A stretch of 64,000 nt of DNA from Anaspis maculata (GCA_949128115.1 OX421962.1:61111787-61175786); one strand, 5' to 3'; shown: positions 45,329 to 57,575, counted from the first letter of the stretch. The notes: generated by a model not told the origin, from the sequence alone. Translations and numbers: made by a program.

Positions 45329-45617
45329 AGGACTGGTGCAATGCAATGCGGTACTGATGAGCAAAAACAGCGAAGATGTGGCAGGAAAGTGACATAATCG
45401 ACAAGAAACTTGAGAGACCTTAATCAAGACCAGCCGCCCCCCGATTATACGCTCACGCGGCTCCAGGGAGAGGGTTAACCATCAGGTCTGAGGCGGAGTT
45501 TAGTGGGTAGGGGTTGAGCGAAAGACGCTTGCCGAGTCCCACACTACCCCGGTGCACCTAGCCGGAGTGTGCGTAAAAAGCATTCTTCGCCTCCCGAAGA
45601 AAAAAAAAAGAAAGAAA
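44984..45617 (+). mobile_element. 5'-truncated non-LTR retrotransposon (R1/LOA-like 3' end)
   Basis: It begins inside the last part of a reverse transcriptase frame and ends in an A-rich tail (45598-45617), with a 14-bp target duplication on both sides. This is what target-primed reverse transcription with early termination leaves. The 3' UTR (45420-45597) has a GC-rich segment with 'cacactaccccggtgcacc' and 'gtgcgtaaaaagcattcttc'. The coding remnant is listed separately. Confidence 0.8.
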
Positions 45618-45631
45618 AAGTACTGTCAAGA
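45618..45631 (+). repeat. Target site duplication, right (AAGTACTGTCAAGA)
   Basis: Pairs with 44970-44983, directly after the A-rich tail. Confidence 0.75.
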
Positions 45632-45924
45632 GCACTGTATTACATACATATAATTTTTTGTAACTCGAAAAAAGTGACATAGCCACGAAGGAGACCTTGC
45701 GAAGTACATGAAGCTAGGAACCAAGCCTTTTATTGTATCAGGCTCATATACTATCAGGCTATAATTTCAATTATGCAAGATCTTGTCGCTTTTTTATAAT
45801 GACAAAAATTTTGATGTTAGTAAGATTGTGCTCTTGACGGAACATCACTGATTTGATCATAGTAATTGAAGTGTCAGGTGTGCAGAAATTTATTTGCACG
45901 AGTTATTGTCGAAACAAAAGTCGC

Positions 45925-46180
45925 ACTTTAATTAAGTGGTGTACAATCTTTATTAATAATGTTTCAATGGTCGTAAATAAATAGCACTCTTGTGTCAGAT
46001 TTAATCGAATTGCATCACGAAGCAAGTTCTGTGGGCTTTTTCACCTGTACAGATGCGTCAAATTGGCTTTACTTTTCTTTCTCTGTGTAGTCACGGTGGT
46101 CAACCCTTTTCCAGGTAAGACTAGCATTAGTTAGTGCGTCAAATTGTAAGCCCAGAAGTCATTAGAAGTAGGATCATGGA
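45925..46180 (-). repeat. Dispersed repeat, copy on minus strand
   Basis: The reverse complement of 46060-46165 matches 56334-56440 ('aatgctagtct-acctg-aaa', 'agggttgacc', 'aagccaatttga-gca'), and that of 45925-45975 matches 56645-56695 ('aataaagattgtac', 'aagtgcgacttt'). The shared AATAAAGATTGTAC could be the polyadenylation region of a retroelement or LTR. The family is unknown. Confidence 0.6.
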
Positions 46181-47447
46181 CGCGCGAAAAAGGGTTGAAC
46201 CAGGTGCGGCATTGCGAAATAAATAAACACCACAGCTTGACGTCAGGAACGTACGAACCAGACGCTCGGCGCTCTGTCTCCACAAAGAACGTGGTAACAT
46301 ATTATGGCATCAAGCAACGAAGCGAAACCAAGGCAACAATTACCCATAACAAAGAAAGAAATCGACAGGTGATTCCTTAAACTGACGACATAGGAATGTA
46401 ATTATGAAACGACCAAAGTTGGTAGTTATCGCAAGGGTGAACACTTTCGATTCTAACTCTTTCATCAATAAACCTCTACCAAGGGAACTCCATCAATAAT
46501 GGATTTGCCACGATGTTAAGAATGTTATTGAATTCGTTTAAACGATATTGCTGGAGAAGAGAGTATTTTATTACTTAAATAGAATTGTATTGGTCACTAG
46601 ATTCGGTATGAACTAACAGGACTCAGGCTGCAGGCTCAAGCACACAAATCTGGTAGACGTTACCGAGCACTTCCTACATAATTCACACACTGGCTGTTAC
46701 TTCTGACAAATTTATTTTGAATTGCCACTCTTCGAAAATATGCCGACTCCACTGACGAAACCTAACAGGTAAAATTGGAAAGGTCTATTCTCAACTTCGT
46801 TTTGTTGTCATCAATCTGATTGTTGTAACAATTGTTCTCCTTTTAACAAATCCAAATTTAGCAGTGGTCAGGCCCAGTATACAATTAAGTAATAATTATA
46901 ACCTCGGCAAAAAATGCAGCAAATAAGCCTCCCTTCTACCCATAAAAGACTAAAATAAGGTGCAAGTAGGAACATTGAAGTAAAATTGAAGTTTCACTGG
47001 TAAAGTTTATTGTTAATTTCAAATTTATTCTAATTAGATCTTAGCAACAAAGAAATAAATACCTATATTTAAATATACGATAGGAATCAAATATCACTTG
47101 AATTTCATCATTTAAACATGAATGAATAAATCTTACCACTAAATTGTACAATATCGAAATTCTATCGTCTAAGAAAAGACAGAAGAAACTAAGCCTATAT
47201 ACCATGTTAATTCAAACACCATGTTCTTTAGTACTTTAGTACAACTTGATACAATTACTACAGTTAGTGACAGTTAGTGAAGTTGAACTACAGCAACCTA
47301 ATTTAGGGTTTTGTAGATATTTTTAATACAGGTATAAAAACATAACAGCCTTTGGTAAGTTATGCAGAAGGTCAGTCGAGTCTTACGAACTATGGTTTAT
47401 AATCACACTTTCATTGGCAATCACAGCCACGATTTCATTATCCTAAC
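46181..47447. other. 3' flank of desaturase gene 3, no gene recognised
   Basis: AT-rich. A minus-strand AATAAA complement (tttatt) occurs near 47006-47012 and again near 47024-47030, over 400 nt after the stop of gene 3, and could serve as its polyadenylation signal. A short tandem 'cagttagtgacagttagtga' lies at 47261-47280. Confidence 0.3.
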
Positions 47448-48618
47448 TCAATTTTCTTTCCTGTGTGTGATAATGGCATCTCGGTAGTCGTCAATAGGCT
47501 GATCTTTGTCTCCCCACCCCCAGATCTCGTGAGTGCCATCGCCAGTTCGCTCAACTCGTTTCTGGATCATCTCAGTTGAGACAGTCTTGAGATCGTACGC
47601 CCATCCGATCTTAGCAAAGAAGTCAATGAAGGCGGCCGAAAAGTTGACGCTATATTTGCCCAATTCCGAAGTCTTGTAGTCCCATGGGAAGGTATGATGG
47701 TAATTGTGCCATCCTTCGCCCAAAGCCAAAACAGCGACGGACAGATTTTCAGAAGGATTGATGAACTTGTCGTACGGTCTCTGGCCCCACAGGTGAGCGG
47801 CGGAATTGACGAGCCAAGTGGCGTTGAGGGTCAAAATGTATCTGAAGAGGTTGACGCAGAATGCGTTGAGGAAGGTTTCGTTCCAAAAGTACATCGACAT
47901 TGCTGTTGGCCACACGAAGCAAACCAGTAGCATCAGTTTCTTATAGTGCTCCTTTTGGAACGCAAGAATCGGATCTGCTCTCAAATCTGAGAGGTCGATT
48001 TTTTTGCCTTGCTCCTTGACTTGGGGATGTTTGCGGCAAAGAAGCCAGCCGACATGGGAGAAGAAGAAACCTCTCTTGGCGTTGTGCGGGTCGGCGTCAG
48101 TTTCGCTGAATTTGTGATGAACACGGTGATCCCTGGCCCAGTCAATGACGGAATCTTCGAAAGCCAGGGTGTTGCAGAAAGTCAAAATGAGGCGAAGAGG
48201 CCATTTGGCTTTGTACGAGCGATGGGCCCAAAGTCGATGCGCTCCTGCTGTGATTCCAAATCCACCGAGTTGGTACAACAATATAGCTGTAAAAGAATTA
48301 GGAACTAAAATTTTTGTTTGTGCAAATATGATAAATGTAGGTAGATACCTACTACAGAAGAAATTTTACACGATATTAAAAAAAAAAACAAGTAAAAAAA
48401 ATACCTTGAATAGAAGTTGCGAGCTTAGCCGAAGTGAACATCAAGTAAAACCCAACGACTCCAAGCATGTGAAGGTAGCCCATGAGGATGACATTTCGCC
48501 AAACGATTTGTAATTTGCGGTTGTCGGGTTTCGACAAATCTTGTGGGACGTTCAAAGCGGAAACTTCATCGTCTTGCTCGTGTAGAACGCCAGTAGGCAT
48601 TGAAATGTTGGGAGGCAT
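47448..48618 (-). CDS. Acyl-CoA desaturase 3 (membrane type, delta-9-like)
   Basis: The coding exons are 48618-48405 (214 nt) and 48286-47448, with a 118-bp GT-AG intron in the same position as genes 1 and 2, giving 350 residues. The boxes are HRLWAH, HRVHH and HNYHH, with NSAAH, all intact. HRLWAH, with Ala, is the more usual insect form, whereas genes 1 and 2 share Ser. It also differs from them at many further sites ('GGFGITAG' for 'GSIGVTAG', 'ALGEGWHNYHH'), so it diverged first. The ATG again directly follows a splice acceptor (ttacag). The predicted topology and role match the other two copies. The three-gene cluster has one orientation and start-to-start spacings of about 6.4 and 6.6 kb. 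Confidence 0.93.
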
Positions 48619-48895
48619 CTGTAACAATGAAAAAATATTTTTATTATGATATCAATATAAGTTGGGTACCTATTTTGTTCAAATACTATCAATAAATCAA
48701 TCACTGGTCGTGTTTTGAATTTTCATATTACATTAAATATTTTCACCTACCTAGGAGGTATATCATTTGATCGTTTCGGCAAATTATATAATATATGGCC
48801 TCTTCTTGACATGACTGTGCAGCCGGTTACAAATAATTTTTTTTAGTTTATTGATTTTGGATCAGTAAGTTTACTATGGGTTTGAGAAAATACAT
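48619..48895. other. Upstream region of gene 3
   Basis: It probably contains part of the 5' UTR intron. No exon or promoter could be placed. Confidence 0.3.
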
Positions 48896-49459
48896 ACAGG
48901 GTGGTTCAGATTTAACATTGAATATTGTAGTGAGATATTCTCCTCATTGTTTTGATTCGGAAAATTTATGACCTTGCGTTCTAATAAAAATACAGGGTGC
49001 CAAAGTTGAATTCATCGAAGTTTATTCGTTTTTGGAAATTTATAGGTCATGAACGGTTCAGTAAAATTCGCCCTAATTTAGCCTAGGTTAGTTCGCAGGC
49101 TCTGCCTACCTGCTTATCAAGTTTCAATTAAATACAACAAGTGGCATCGGAATTACCCAGGATTAGCAAATTAAATGACTTGTTTTTTTTTTCAGCAGCT
49201 CCGGTGACTCCGATGTCACTGGTTGGATTTTATTGACTTGAAAGGCACAGTGTTTGCAACTCGGTTTTCAAACTAACCTAGGCTAAATAAATAACAGCGA
49301 ATTTTATCGAACCGTTCGAAAAAACGAAAAAAATGACTTTGACACCCTGTATCTTTCTTGGTGAGCGAGTGAGGGGCAAACTACCATAGATTTTCCTAAT
49401 CAAAACTACGAGGAAAATATCTTGTCACAATATTTAGTGCTAAACTTGAACGAGCCTGT
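48896..49459. repeat. Foldback with ACAGG ends and a nested ACAGGGTG pair
   Basis: ACAGGGTGGTTCAGATTTAA at 48896 pairs imperfectly with the complement of 'tgctaaacttgaacgagcctgt' at the right end. Inside, ACAGGGTGCCAAAG (49011) pairs with CTTTGACACCCTGT (49336-49349), and 'taatttagcctaggttagtt' with 'aactaacctaggctaaataa'. The centre is near 49180. Confidence 0.75.
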
Positions 49460-51989
49460 GTAGGTAAAACGACGTAGGTACTTACAACAGCGATTTCTGG
49501 GTGAAATTATTTTGATAGAGAGCATTAATTATACACTTATACAGGTATTATGGAAGAGGTTTTTTTACATGAATGCAACAAGTTATTGTATTGATTTTGC
49601 ATGAATAATGAACTGCGATGAAGAAACTTAATGGAACTTTATTTTTATGGCCTTCAAAGACATCACCTTGACCATGCAGCTAACTTTCAATGCTAATGCT
49701 GCTGTTGACGTTGAATTTTCTTGATATCAGTATTACTCTCGTAGAGGAACAATAAAACTTTTTCTTATTGTTTGATAGGTAAAAGCATGTCCAGCGTTAT
49801 GTTTAATGTCCTATTCAATTTTGCCGATTTTTGGTCGAGAGGTCACCTTGTAGATCTAAAGTCGCTATACCTACCTTTTTGAGTTTTTATAATTTTTTCC
49901 ATTAACATTGACTGTAAAACCTGTATTTTTGAATGATCACTGATTCCGGTTTCCCAAGTCAGTTGAATAGGTTTCGACCTGCTTTTCGACTACCCTGTAA
50001 TATAGTAGCCAAATAATTTTCCAGCGATTTTTAATTACACAAAAACCAGTGAAAATGCCGTCACAACGTTTTTTTTCCAGGTGGATCTGCATAGTGATTC
50101 AACAAGTTTCTGTAAAAGCCGTATTCAAACAATAGAACGTACATTATAGAATTTCTTGCACAATTTTTAGAACAATCGGTCAGTCAAACAATCAAGTTCA
50201 TTGTTTTTTGGCACCATTTTGACAGATTGTTTGAAAAATTGTAGAAGAAATTGGTATAAATACTGGTTGACTTGTGAGAAAGTCGATGTGGCGGACCAAG
50301 ATGTTAGCGAATCGTAGAACCAACCTCAAAATCATGGATATTCATTTATACAAGAACGATGTACAGGGCGATTCAAAAGTGTCGGACCAAAATAATGCAT
50401 GGTGTATGGAATATTTTATGAAGCCCAAAAAAAATATTAAAAAAATTCTTTGACTTTTACTTTTAAAGTTTTGAAGGGTGAAAGGGGGGTCCTTCGAACC
50501 CTTCTAGTTTCGTCATTTCGGAAGATTTCAGTGAACGGTTGGTGACAGAACTATGAATCAGAAATATCAACCCTTGGATAGGTATTGAATTCCTGTTTTT
50601 TATACAGGGTGAGTCAGAAACCTCGAAAATTATTTTCCTTCAAAAATGCCTCTGAACTATCTGGTTGATCCCTTAACTGATGCAGAGCGGAAGAACTCAC
50701 GGTTTTGTAGCAAGAGATTTTGTTTAGAGGATTATTTTGAAGAAACTGGATTTTTTACTTCATGAATCACCCTGTATAGTGAATGGAAATCTAGCACTCT
50801 CCCAGTAGTTGATATTTTTCAATCTTTTTTTTTTCACTATTAGTTCTATCTTAATTTCATCAAAATCGGTTGACAAACAAAAATTACCACTGGACTCTCG
50901 ACTGGACTGGAACCCCTCCCGGGTATAAGCTATCGAAAAAATCAGAGCTTCAGCCTTTATTCCTCGAGAAGGAGTTCAAGTCCAAAACTTTGTACTAAGA
51001 CAGACAGACATACAGATGTGCGCATTCTGTTCTTAGGGCTTAGGTATAATTCAACATATTGGTGAAATCTTTGGTAAAAATACGCCTGAATAGACCGTGG
51101 ACGAAACAGACAAACCGGTTACAATAGAGCACGTTTTCGAAAACGAAATTCCGCTAAAACGGATAATGGATGAAAAAGTCCTCAGAGATTCGAACACAAG
51201 ATGTGTTTCAAGTGACATGATTGTAGATCACAAGATATGAAAACCTACTTGATTTTTGAACAATCATCCGTTTTGGTATTACATATTTCCTAATAGTAAT
51301 ACTAATAATAATAGGTAATAATTATTAGAGGTCATATCATTTTGAGTTCACAAGTTCGATGCATGATGTATATTTGATACGAGAGGTGATTGAAAATGCC
51401 TCATGGTGCTCCATAATGATCGATAAGTAGATATAATTTTTTTACTCTTTTATAATACAGGGTGTTTCATAAATACTGCGAAAGATTCTAGGGGGTGATT
51501 CCTGAGGTCATTTAAAAAAGTTCACATAGGCATGGGTCGAAAAATGCTTATGCCCGCTGAGCTATAGTCCCTTAATGTTTCGGCCCTGAAGATGCGGTTA
51601 ATACTGAATATCTGATATCTTTAAAACTGTTCAAAAAGTTGAAACAATGAAATCTGGTATAGTCACAAATCTTTTTATACCTAATTAGACTAGATATATA
51701 AAAATAATTTGGAGAACTTCTTTCAGGGGTGAATCGAACTGAGAGGGGGAAATTATCTTGATTTTTTTCAGATGATATTTCTATAATTTTGATACCAAAT
51801 TACGGAACATGAAGATTTTCTTGTATTTTTCTTATTCTCAGGGTATATTTCGAGGGGTGTAATTCTCCTGAAGACATGCGTGTTTTTATTGCAAAAAGTA
51901 ATCTAAATTTATTTATTTATAAAATTTATGTACCTATTTATTGAATTTATGAAATAGATGTTAGAGTTGTTCATTTTTCTAGACCTGTT
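49460..51989. other. Gene-poor DNA with single-arm fragments of the ACAGGG families
   Basis: 50365-50780 matches the 42.7-kb foldback family ('acagggcgattcaaaagtgt', 'gaaccc-tctagtttcgtca', 'acagggtgagtcagaaacct'). 51457-51600 starts with 'acagggtgtttcataaatac'. No coding region was recognised. A short GACAGACAGACATACAGA run is at 51001-51016. Confidence 0.4.
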
Positions 51990-52446
51990 AGAGCAAATAG
52001 TACGAAAGAAAAGAAAGGGATGGCCAGGCAATTTTCTTTGTATATTGAAAATGTTTGTGCATTTACTTGAAAGTAGAGAAAGAGAATGTTACGGCTTTTT
52101 TTTTGTATATTGAAAATATTTCTGCATTTTCTAAATTTACGTTTTCTCAGTTCAAGAGAAACAACGAACCAGTGACTAAATACCTACTAAAGTGTACTGA
52201 GTCAAGTAATTTGAAAGAGCAAATAGTACGAAAGAAAAGAATAAAGGGATGGCCAGGCAATTTTCTTTGTATATTGAAAATGTTTGTGCATTTACTTGAA
52301 AGTAGAGAAAGAGAATGTTACGGCATTTTTTTTGTATTTTGAAAATATTTGTGCATTTTCTAAATTTACGTTTTCTCAGTTCAAGAAAAACAACGAACCA
52401 GTGACTAAATACCTACTAAAGTGTACTGAGTCAAGTAATTTGAATT
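51990..52446 (+). repeat. Tandem duplication of about 228 bp
   Basis: 51990-52215 and 52216-52446 match base for base apart from a few substitutions and a short insertion ('gagcaaatagtacgaaagaa', 'ggatggccaggcaattttct', 'gtgtactgagtcaagtaatt' in both). The low divergence suggests a recent event. Frames here repeat the same peptide and show no domain. Confidence 0.9.
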
Positions 52447-53704
52447 TCTATAAAAAAAATTATAATTTTACTTGTAGGTACCTAATTGTGCAGAATTTTT
52501 TTTGTGAGTTGTCTAAAATCCGTAAAAAATATGATCGAAGCAAGAAAAGTACTCACGTTAAATCCGGAGGAGGTTGCAGTTACGAAGACTTTTGAGGAAA
52601 CGGAACACTTGCCGGATTATTCACTGACTTGCAAACACAAGACCGATTATGTTGGTAAAATCCGAGGTAAAATCCAAACCAAGTGCAGATCTTTTAGCAA
52701 CTGCACAATGTAGCTACTATAGGTAAACGGACCATGCATAAACTGAATTCTAACGTGCAAACAGTCGCTTATATATATTGCAATAATATCGACAGTTGTG
52801 CAGATGATTGTATGATTAGATTAATGTCTATAGTTTAATAACTTTTCGTGGATTGCACGAGTCCAAAGACCGATTCGGGACTACGTGTAGGTCTAGGTCG
52901 GCGGCATTGTCCCAATGCATGGGATCGCAGAATCACGCGATATCTTCAGAGTTCGCGGGCACCGGTGATTTGGCAGTTCAGTGGCGTGATCACGTTCCCC
53001 CCAACGTGCCGGCGCTGGATATGCAGGTTAGCAGTGTGTAGATGCCGTGCTCTGTTGAGGTCAGCCTTTACAACGATGTCCGGAGAGGCCTCTTCCGCGC
53101 ATCACCCGCCAAATTACCTCTTCCTTATCCTTTTCCTTCTGATGATCGGGCTTGATTATGGAAATTTACTTCGCCTCCCACTGTCTCCTACAGTCCTACA
53201 TTTTATCATATTGATTTGCACTCTACATACAGTCTGTTCACAAAGTTATCATTAATCGTATTAAACTTAGAGCCTAGAATGCCTTCCTTCGTTTATTCGA
53301 ATCGTGCACGATTTTCCAAACGCCCCCGCATTATTATCGAATTTGAACAGATTACATACTTGAGTACATTTAAGATTTTGCAGATTCTATTAGCAAAAAC
53401 TTTACATATACGACCCACGAGTCCATTCCAATAAACGTTTTCAATATGTTCAAAATACGCGATTGTGCTGGTTTAGAATACGTATTCCGTAGGTATACAT
53501 TTTATTTTATACGTATATATTGAGTATATATTATACATCTAAGTATATACATTTCATATATCCAATTACATTTCTAATAGCATGGCAAATTTATAATTCA
53601 AAGGGTTATCGATTGAAAGAGTTGAAAGTGAAAATGTTCATCATTGCAATAACTGTCAAGTTTTGTCGGCTCCCAATTATCATCATATGTCGTCAGTTTA
53701 CACC
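52447..53704. other. Unassigned DNA
   Basis: Frames at 52486-52713 and 52848-53255 are open for 75 and 135 codons. The second has GC-rich text with many Arg and Cys and then a hydrophobic stretch, but overlaps another frame and has no domain I know. The 3' part is AT-rich with 'tatacatttcatata' type text. Confidence 0.3.
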
Positions 53705-55140
53705 CAGAGCTGGGCAAAATACTTTTGGAAAGTATTTAAATACTAAATACTTTTTATTTCCTGTTTCCTGGTCAAAATAATATTTAAATAATAAATAATA
53801 TTTTTAAAGTTGCAGTTGTAAATATTTGAATATTTTCGTTATTTGAATACTTTTTTTATTTTAATAATGAGAAAGTATTTAAATAATTCCAAAGTATTTA
53901 TCTCTTGAGTATTTAAATACTTTCAAAGTATTTGACTACTGCAAATGTATTTAAATACTTTGAAAGTATTTCAATATTCGAAGTTAAATACTTTGGTTTA
54001 TTTAAATACATTCGAAATTATGCAAGGGCTTCCTTGCTTAACCCAAAAAAATGCGAAAGGAAAATCGCCTATTATTTCGTAACCATTCAACAGAAAAAAT
54101 CGTGAAAGGTGGATGAATAGTGGCTTCCACAGCCATGAACTTGACAGTTTTCTTTCTAGTTTAGTTTTTATTGGCACAGTTCCGGCTATGAGGCCGAATA
54201 TTTCGTTGTATGAACGATACATCGTTGAGCAATTTTCATCATTTCCGATTTCAAGTCGTGGTCAGTGCAGTCACCCTAAGGTAGATGGCTTCCCGCTTTT
54301 ACTTTGATGTGTGAATTTCAGGCACGTTTCAAGTCATCGGTATCAATCTTTGTGAATCGTGTTGTTGAATCATTCCCTCATTTCTGCTTCCTCACCAGTT
54401 ATAGCCTATTGTGATAGTAGTGAAAACTCGGGTGGCTGTATTTACCGCGTCAGATAGGACCAAATTGAAGTTTGATATTCAGGTTCAGATAATCAAGCTC
54501 AAGATAGTGAACAAGCATAGGGTTGCTAGATTATTGACAGCTTTGGCTGTACAAGGGTTACGCAATCATCCGTTGCTAAGGGCCGATGGGAGGGGCTAAA
54601 ATTCAGCTATGTGTCAAAATTTATCATGAGCGGAGAGAAAAGGAAATTTGCGGGGTCCGGTGCTGTTGCTTGATGTCCGCAAGCGAACATACATGAAAAT
54701 TTCATTCATATAGCGGCATAAAAGACGTGTTTTGAAACTCATCGGGCAAGTCATATCCACCTCTCACACGAATTTGTACACCTAAATCCAAAATAAACAC
54801 GCTCTTGACAGCTAGAGCCCGTTGAGACGGACGCCTATGGCCTTCCGTGAGGCCGACAGACGTCAGTCCCTAACTCCGTGAGGCCGATCGGTAAACAAAC
54901 GCTCGGCCAGAATGCGGTACCCTTACGCCGGCCGACCGGTCGCGTGATAATTAGGTTCCCTAAACAAGCAAGTGTGAGCGCGCCATCTGTTAAATAATAG
55001 CAGTAATCCACTGGTAAGATCACTGTAGGTACAGTGTATGACAGAATTAATTACTAGCTTTAAAAGGTAATTTATTCAACAGATTTGAATTCTCTTGGTA
55101 GCGTCATCTACCGGATGACAGCGACAAATCAGAAAATGGT

Positions 55141-55362
55141 CTATACTATTGGATCGCAATAATTGAGAGTGAGTCATCCACATCCACAGTGAGTGTTCGT
55201 GAGTAAGTGGACACTTGGAGCGTGGATAACTGAGAGTGACTCATACTTCCCATCCTAGTTCCACGTTCTTCGCCGCAACGCTCCAAGTGTTCACTTACTC
55301 ACTCACACCCACTGTGGATGTGAATGACTCACTCTCAATTATTTCGATCTAATAGTGGGTAG
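55141..55362. repeat. 222-bp hairpin inside the hAT element
   Basis: 'aattgagagtgagtcatcca' at 55161-55180 pairs with 'gaatgactcactctcaatta' near 55322-55341, and 'gtggacacttggagcgt' near 55208 pairs with 'acgctccaagtgttcac' near 55279. The loop is about 55 nt. Confidence 0.85.
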
Positions 55363-55494
55363 TATTAGTGAAAAAATAAGCATAAGCATTTGCTTGAATT
55401 TCATAGCCGTTGTCAGGGAAAGTTTGCTTAGCAACTCAAGTAAGCATGAACAATCTAAGCAAATGCTTATGCTTATTTTTTATTAATACCACCC
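55358..55494. repeat. 137-bp hairpin inside the hAT element
   Basis: 'ataagcataagcatttgctt' at 55376-55395 is an exact complement of 'aagcaaatgcttatgcttat' at 55457-55476. The outer 'ggtagtatta' / 'taataccacc' extends it. Confidence 0.85.
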
Positions 55495-55774
55495 AGTATA
55501 ACAAGAGTATTTAAATACAATTCACAAAGTATTTGAATCACAAAAAGTATTCAAATAACGCAAAAGTATTCAAATAGCGCAAAAGTATCTTTGAAAGTAT
55601 TTGCAAATACTTTTTCGAATAATAAATACTAAATACTTCTGAAAAGTATTTAACTGATAAATACATCTCGCTCTTCCCGAGAAAATATTTAAATACTCAG
55701 TATTTAAATGAAAAAAGTATTTATTATTTGAAAAGTATCCATAAGTGCAAATAATGCCCAGCTCTGTTTACACC

Positions 55775-56165
55775 ATACATCCAAACTAGATAATCGGCTG
55801 GTGGTTTGCTACAGGTGTTAAGACATGAGTGAACTTTAGTTCGGATCCTGTATCAGATAGCTTTAAATGACTTGGCTTTTCAGGGTTTGTGTGTAAGACT
55901 TCCTCGCGCCTTGAATTTTCCTAATAGGCTGATTTCGTTTGGGCAGGTGCGCATGCGTAAAGGCGCCAAATTTTGAAAACTTTCGTACACCAGTCAGTTG
56001 AATGGCAACGCTGTTCATGCTCTGTCTACCCCTCTGACCAGCTACTGGTTCCTGGCTGTCACTTTTACACACACCCCAAATAATTTGTGGAATTTTAGGT
56101 GCACTACAAGATTTTATAGTGTTAATTTTCAATAACTGTGTACAAAACTATGAAATTTGCGCCAC
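55775..56165. repeat. Inverted repeat fragments, no gene recognised
   Basis: 'aataggctgatttcgtttgg' and 'gcgccaaattttg' near 55922-55978 are complementary to 'gaaatttgcgccacatatgc' and 'aaacgaaacgacctatta' near 56151-56200. No coding region was recognised. Confidence 0.5.
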
Positions 56166-56700
56166 ATATGCGCACAATCAAACGAAACGACCTATTACCG
56201 CAATTTCCGCAATCATTACTGACGCGTCGCGTTGTTTCCGGGCTACTGAAGTTTTTATTGACTACAAACATTCTTTCAGACGGTTCGGGTCTAGTCCCTC
56301 CTGTCGCGGGAATCATCTGTTGATTACCCCTTTTGGAGCTTACAATTTTAACGCACTGACTAATGCTAGTCTGACCTGAAAAAGGGTTGACCGCAGAGAG
56401 AAAGAAAGCAAAGCCAATTTGAAGCACCTGTACCATTGCGGACTTTTTAAAGTGGACGACAGTTGACAGATTTTTCACGATTCTGGCCTGAACGTCGCAT
56501 GACAGCAAGCCAACTCGTTGACATTGTCGTCCACTTTATTTTGGCCGCAACCGAAACTACAGGTGGGTAAAACCCATGTAACTTACTTCGTGAATTTAGA
56601 ATAAATCTGACATTGACTGTAACTGGTTTAAACATCTGAACATTCATAATAAAGATTGTACCCCATTTAATTCAAGTGCGACTTTAATTCAACATAATCT
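56166..56700 (+). repeat. Dispersed repeat, copy on plus strand
   Basis: Partner of 45925-46180 in opposite orientation. It ends with 'aataaagattgtaccccatt' and 'agtgcgactttaattcaa'. A minus-strand frame of 128 codons (56122-56508) has no recognised domain. It could be a retroelement end; there is no firm family. Confidence 0.55.
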
Positions 56701-57277
56701 TGTACTAATGATCACGGCACACCTGCCAATTCAGTTATTTGGATCAAATCAGTGATTTACTTGCCTTACTTTAAGAAGAGCATCACACACCAAATACAAC
56801 AAAAAACATTTCAAAACCAAATATTATAATAATAATAACAACAGGAACGCTACACAAGGCGTCGTTCTACACCCTCACCCTCAATCCTTGGCATTCCAGC
56901 GCCAACCATCTCTTGCGTGCTTCTCGACTTCTTCGCACGTTTTCTTCCGGAAACCTTTTTGCGGGGACGTTTTTGCGGTTGAAGAGCCAGAAGGACAAAA
57001 AGTCGATACTCAGTCATCAGTCAATCAAACAATCTGAGGGAAAAATTTTGTTTGAATTCAACCGTGGGTTCCACAAAAAATAATAAGAGATCAAGCAATT
57101 CGCGATTTCTGTTTGTCAATCTGTAGCTGACTGACCAATGGAAATGCTGGTTTATCACTGATTTGTGCAAATATGATGGGTCTAGTTCAGGTTTCAGGCA
57201 TTTTTTATTGTTAATGGACTAGCATTCCGCAGAAAAAAGTCCAGTCAATCTGCAATCAGCCTGATCGCTGATCATAT
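56701..57277. other. Unassigned DNA
   Basis: No gene was recognised. A stretch near 56905-56985 has 'cgcacgttttcttccggaaa' type basic-coding text but no sustained frame. Confidence 0.3.
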
Positions 57278-57575
57278 TGTTACGATATTTCGCGTACGGG
57301 TTCGAATATAATTGAGACGATCGTTTTAAAACACAAACTGTTTATTACTGCGTACTACAATATTACACGCCAACAATTATCTACTTGAATTATCGCTGTG
57401 ACTATCGCTCGCTTATCCGCTCGCTGTCTCTTCCAATTCAATACTGACTGTGGGGCAACGATTGATGCCTTATATAGGTCTCCGAATAGCGTTCCCGAAC
57501 TTTCTATAGTCTTCCAGCAATTTCCATGGCGGCCCGGCATATGCAGTTTCTAGAGCACTCCTGAATAATCACACA
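57278..57575 (-). mobile_element. Candidate solo LTR, 298 bp
   Basis: The segment starts TGTTACGATATTTCGCG and ends AATCACACA, so it has TG...CA ends on both strands. On the minus strand it holds a TATATAAGG promoter-like box near 57470-57480 and a following 'atcaatcgttgccccacagt' region. No flanking 4-6-bp duplication was found, and no second LTR, primer-binding site or polyprotein is visible. The boundary could be wrong, and the LTR nature is inference. Confidence 0.35.

Larger units (their letters stand above)
53705..55766. mobile_element. Non-autonomous hAT element, 2062 bp, with perfect 8-bp duplication
   Basis: CAGAGCTGGGCA at the left end and TGCCCAGCTCTG at the right form exact terminal inverted repeats. 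They are flanked by TTTACACC at 53697-53704 and 55767-55774. CAGAG-TGGGCAA-type ends and 8-bp duplications mark the hAT superfamily. The subterminal regions (53718-54010 and 55500-55745) are filled with 'aagtatttaaatact'-like motifs. The interior (54020-55490) has no transposase frame and two nested hairpins. Confidence 0.9.

Noticed and set aside
56122..56508. 128-codon minus-strand frame as a retroelement protein
   Set aside because: Most of it overlaps the dispersed repeat also found at 46.1 kb. It has no zinc knuckle, protease or other domain.
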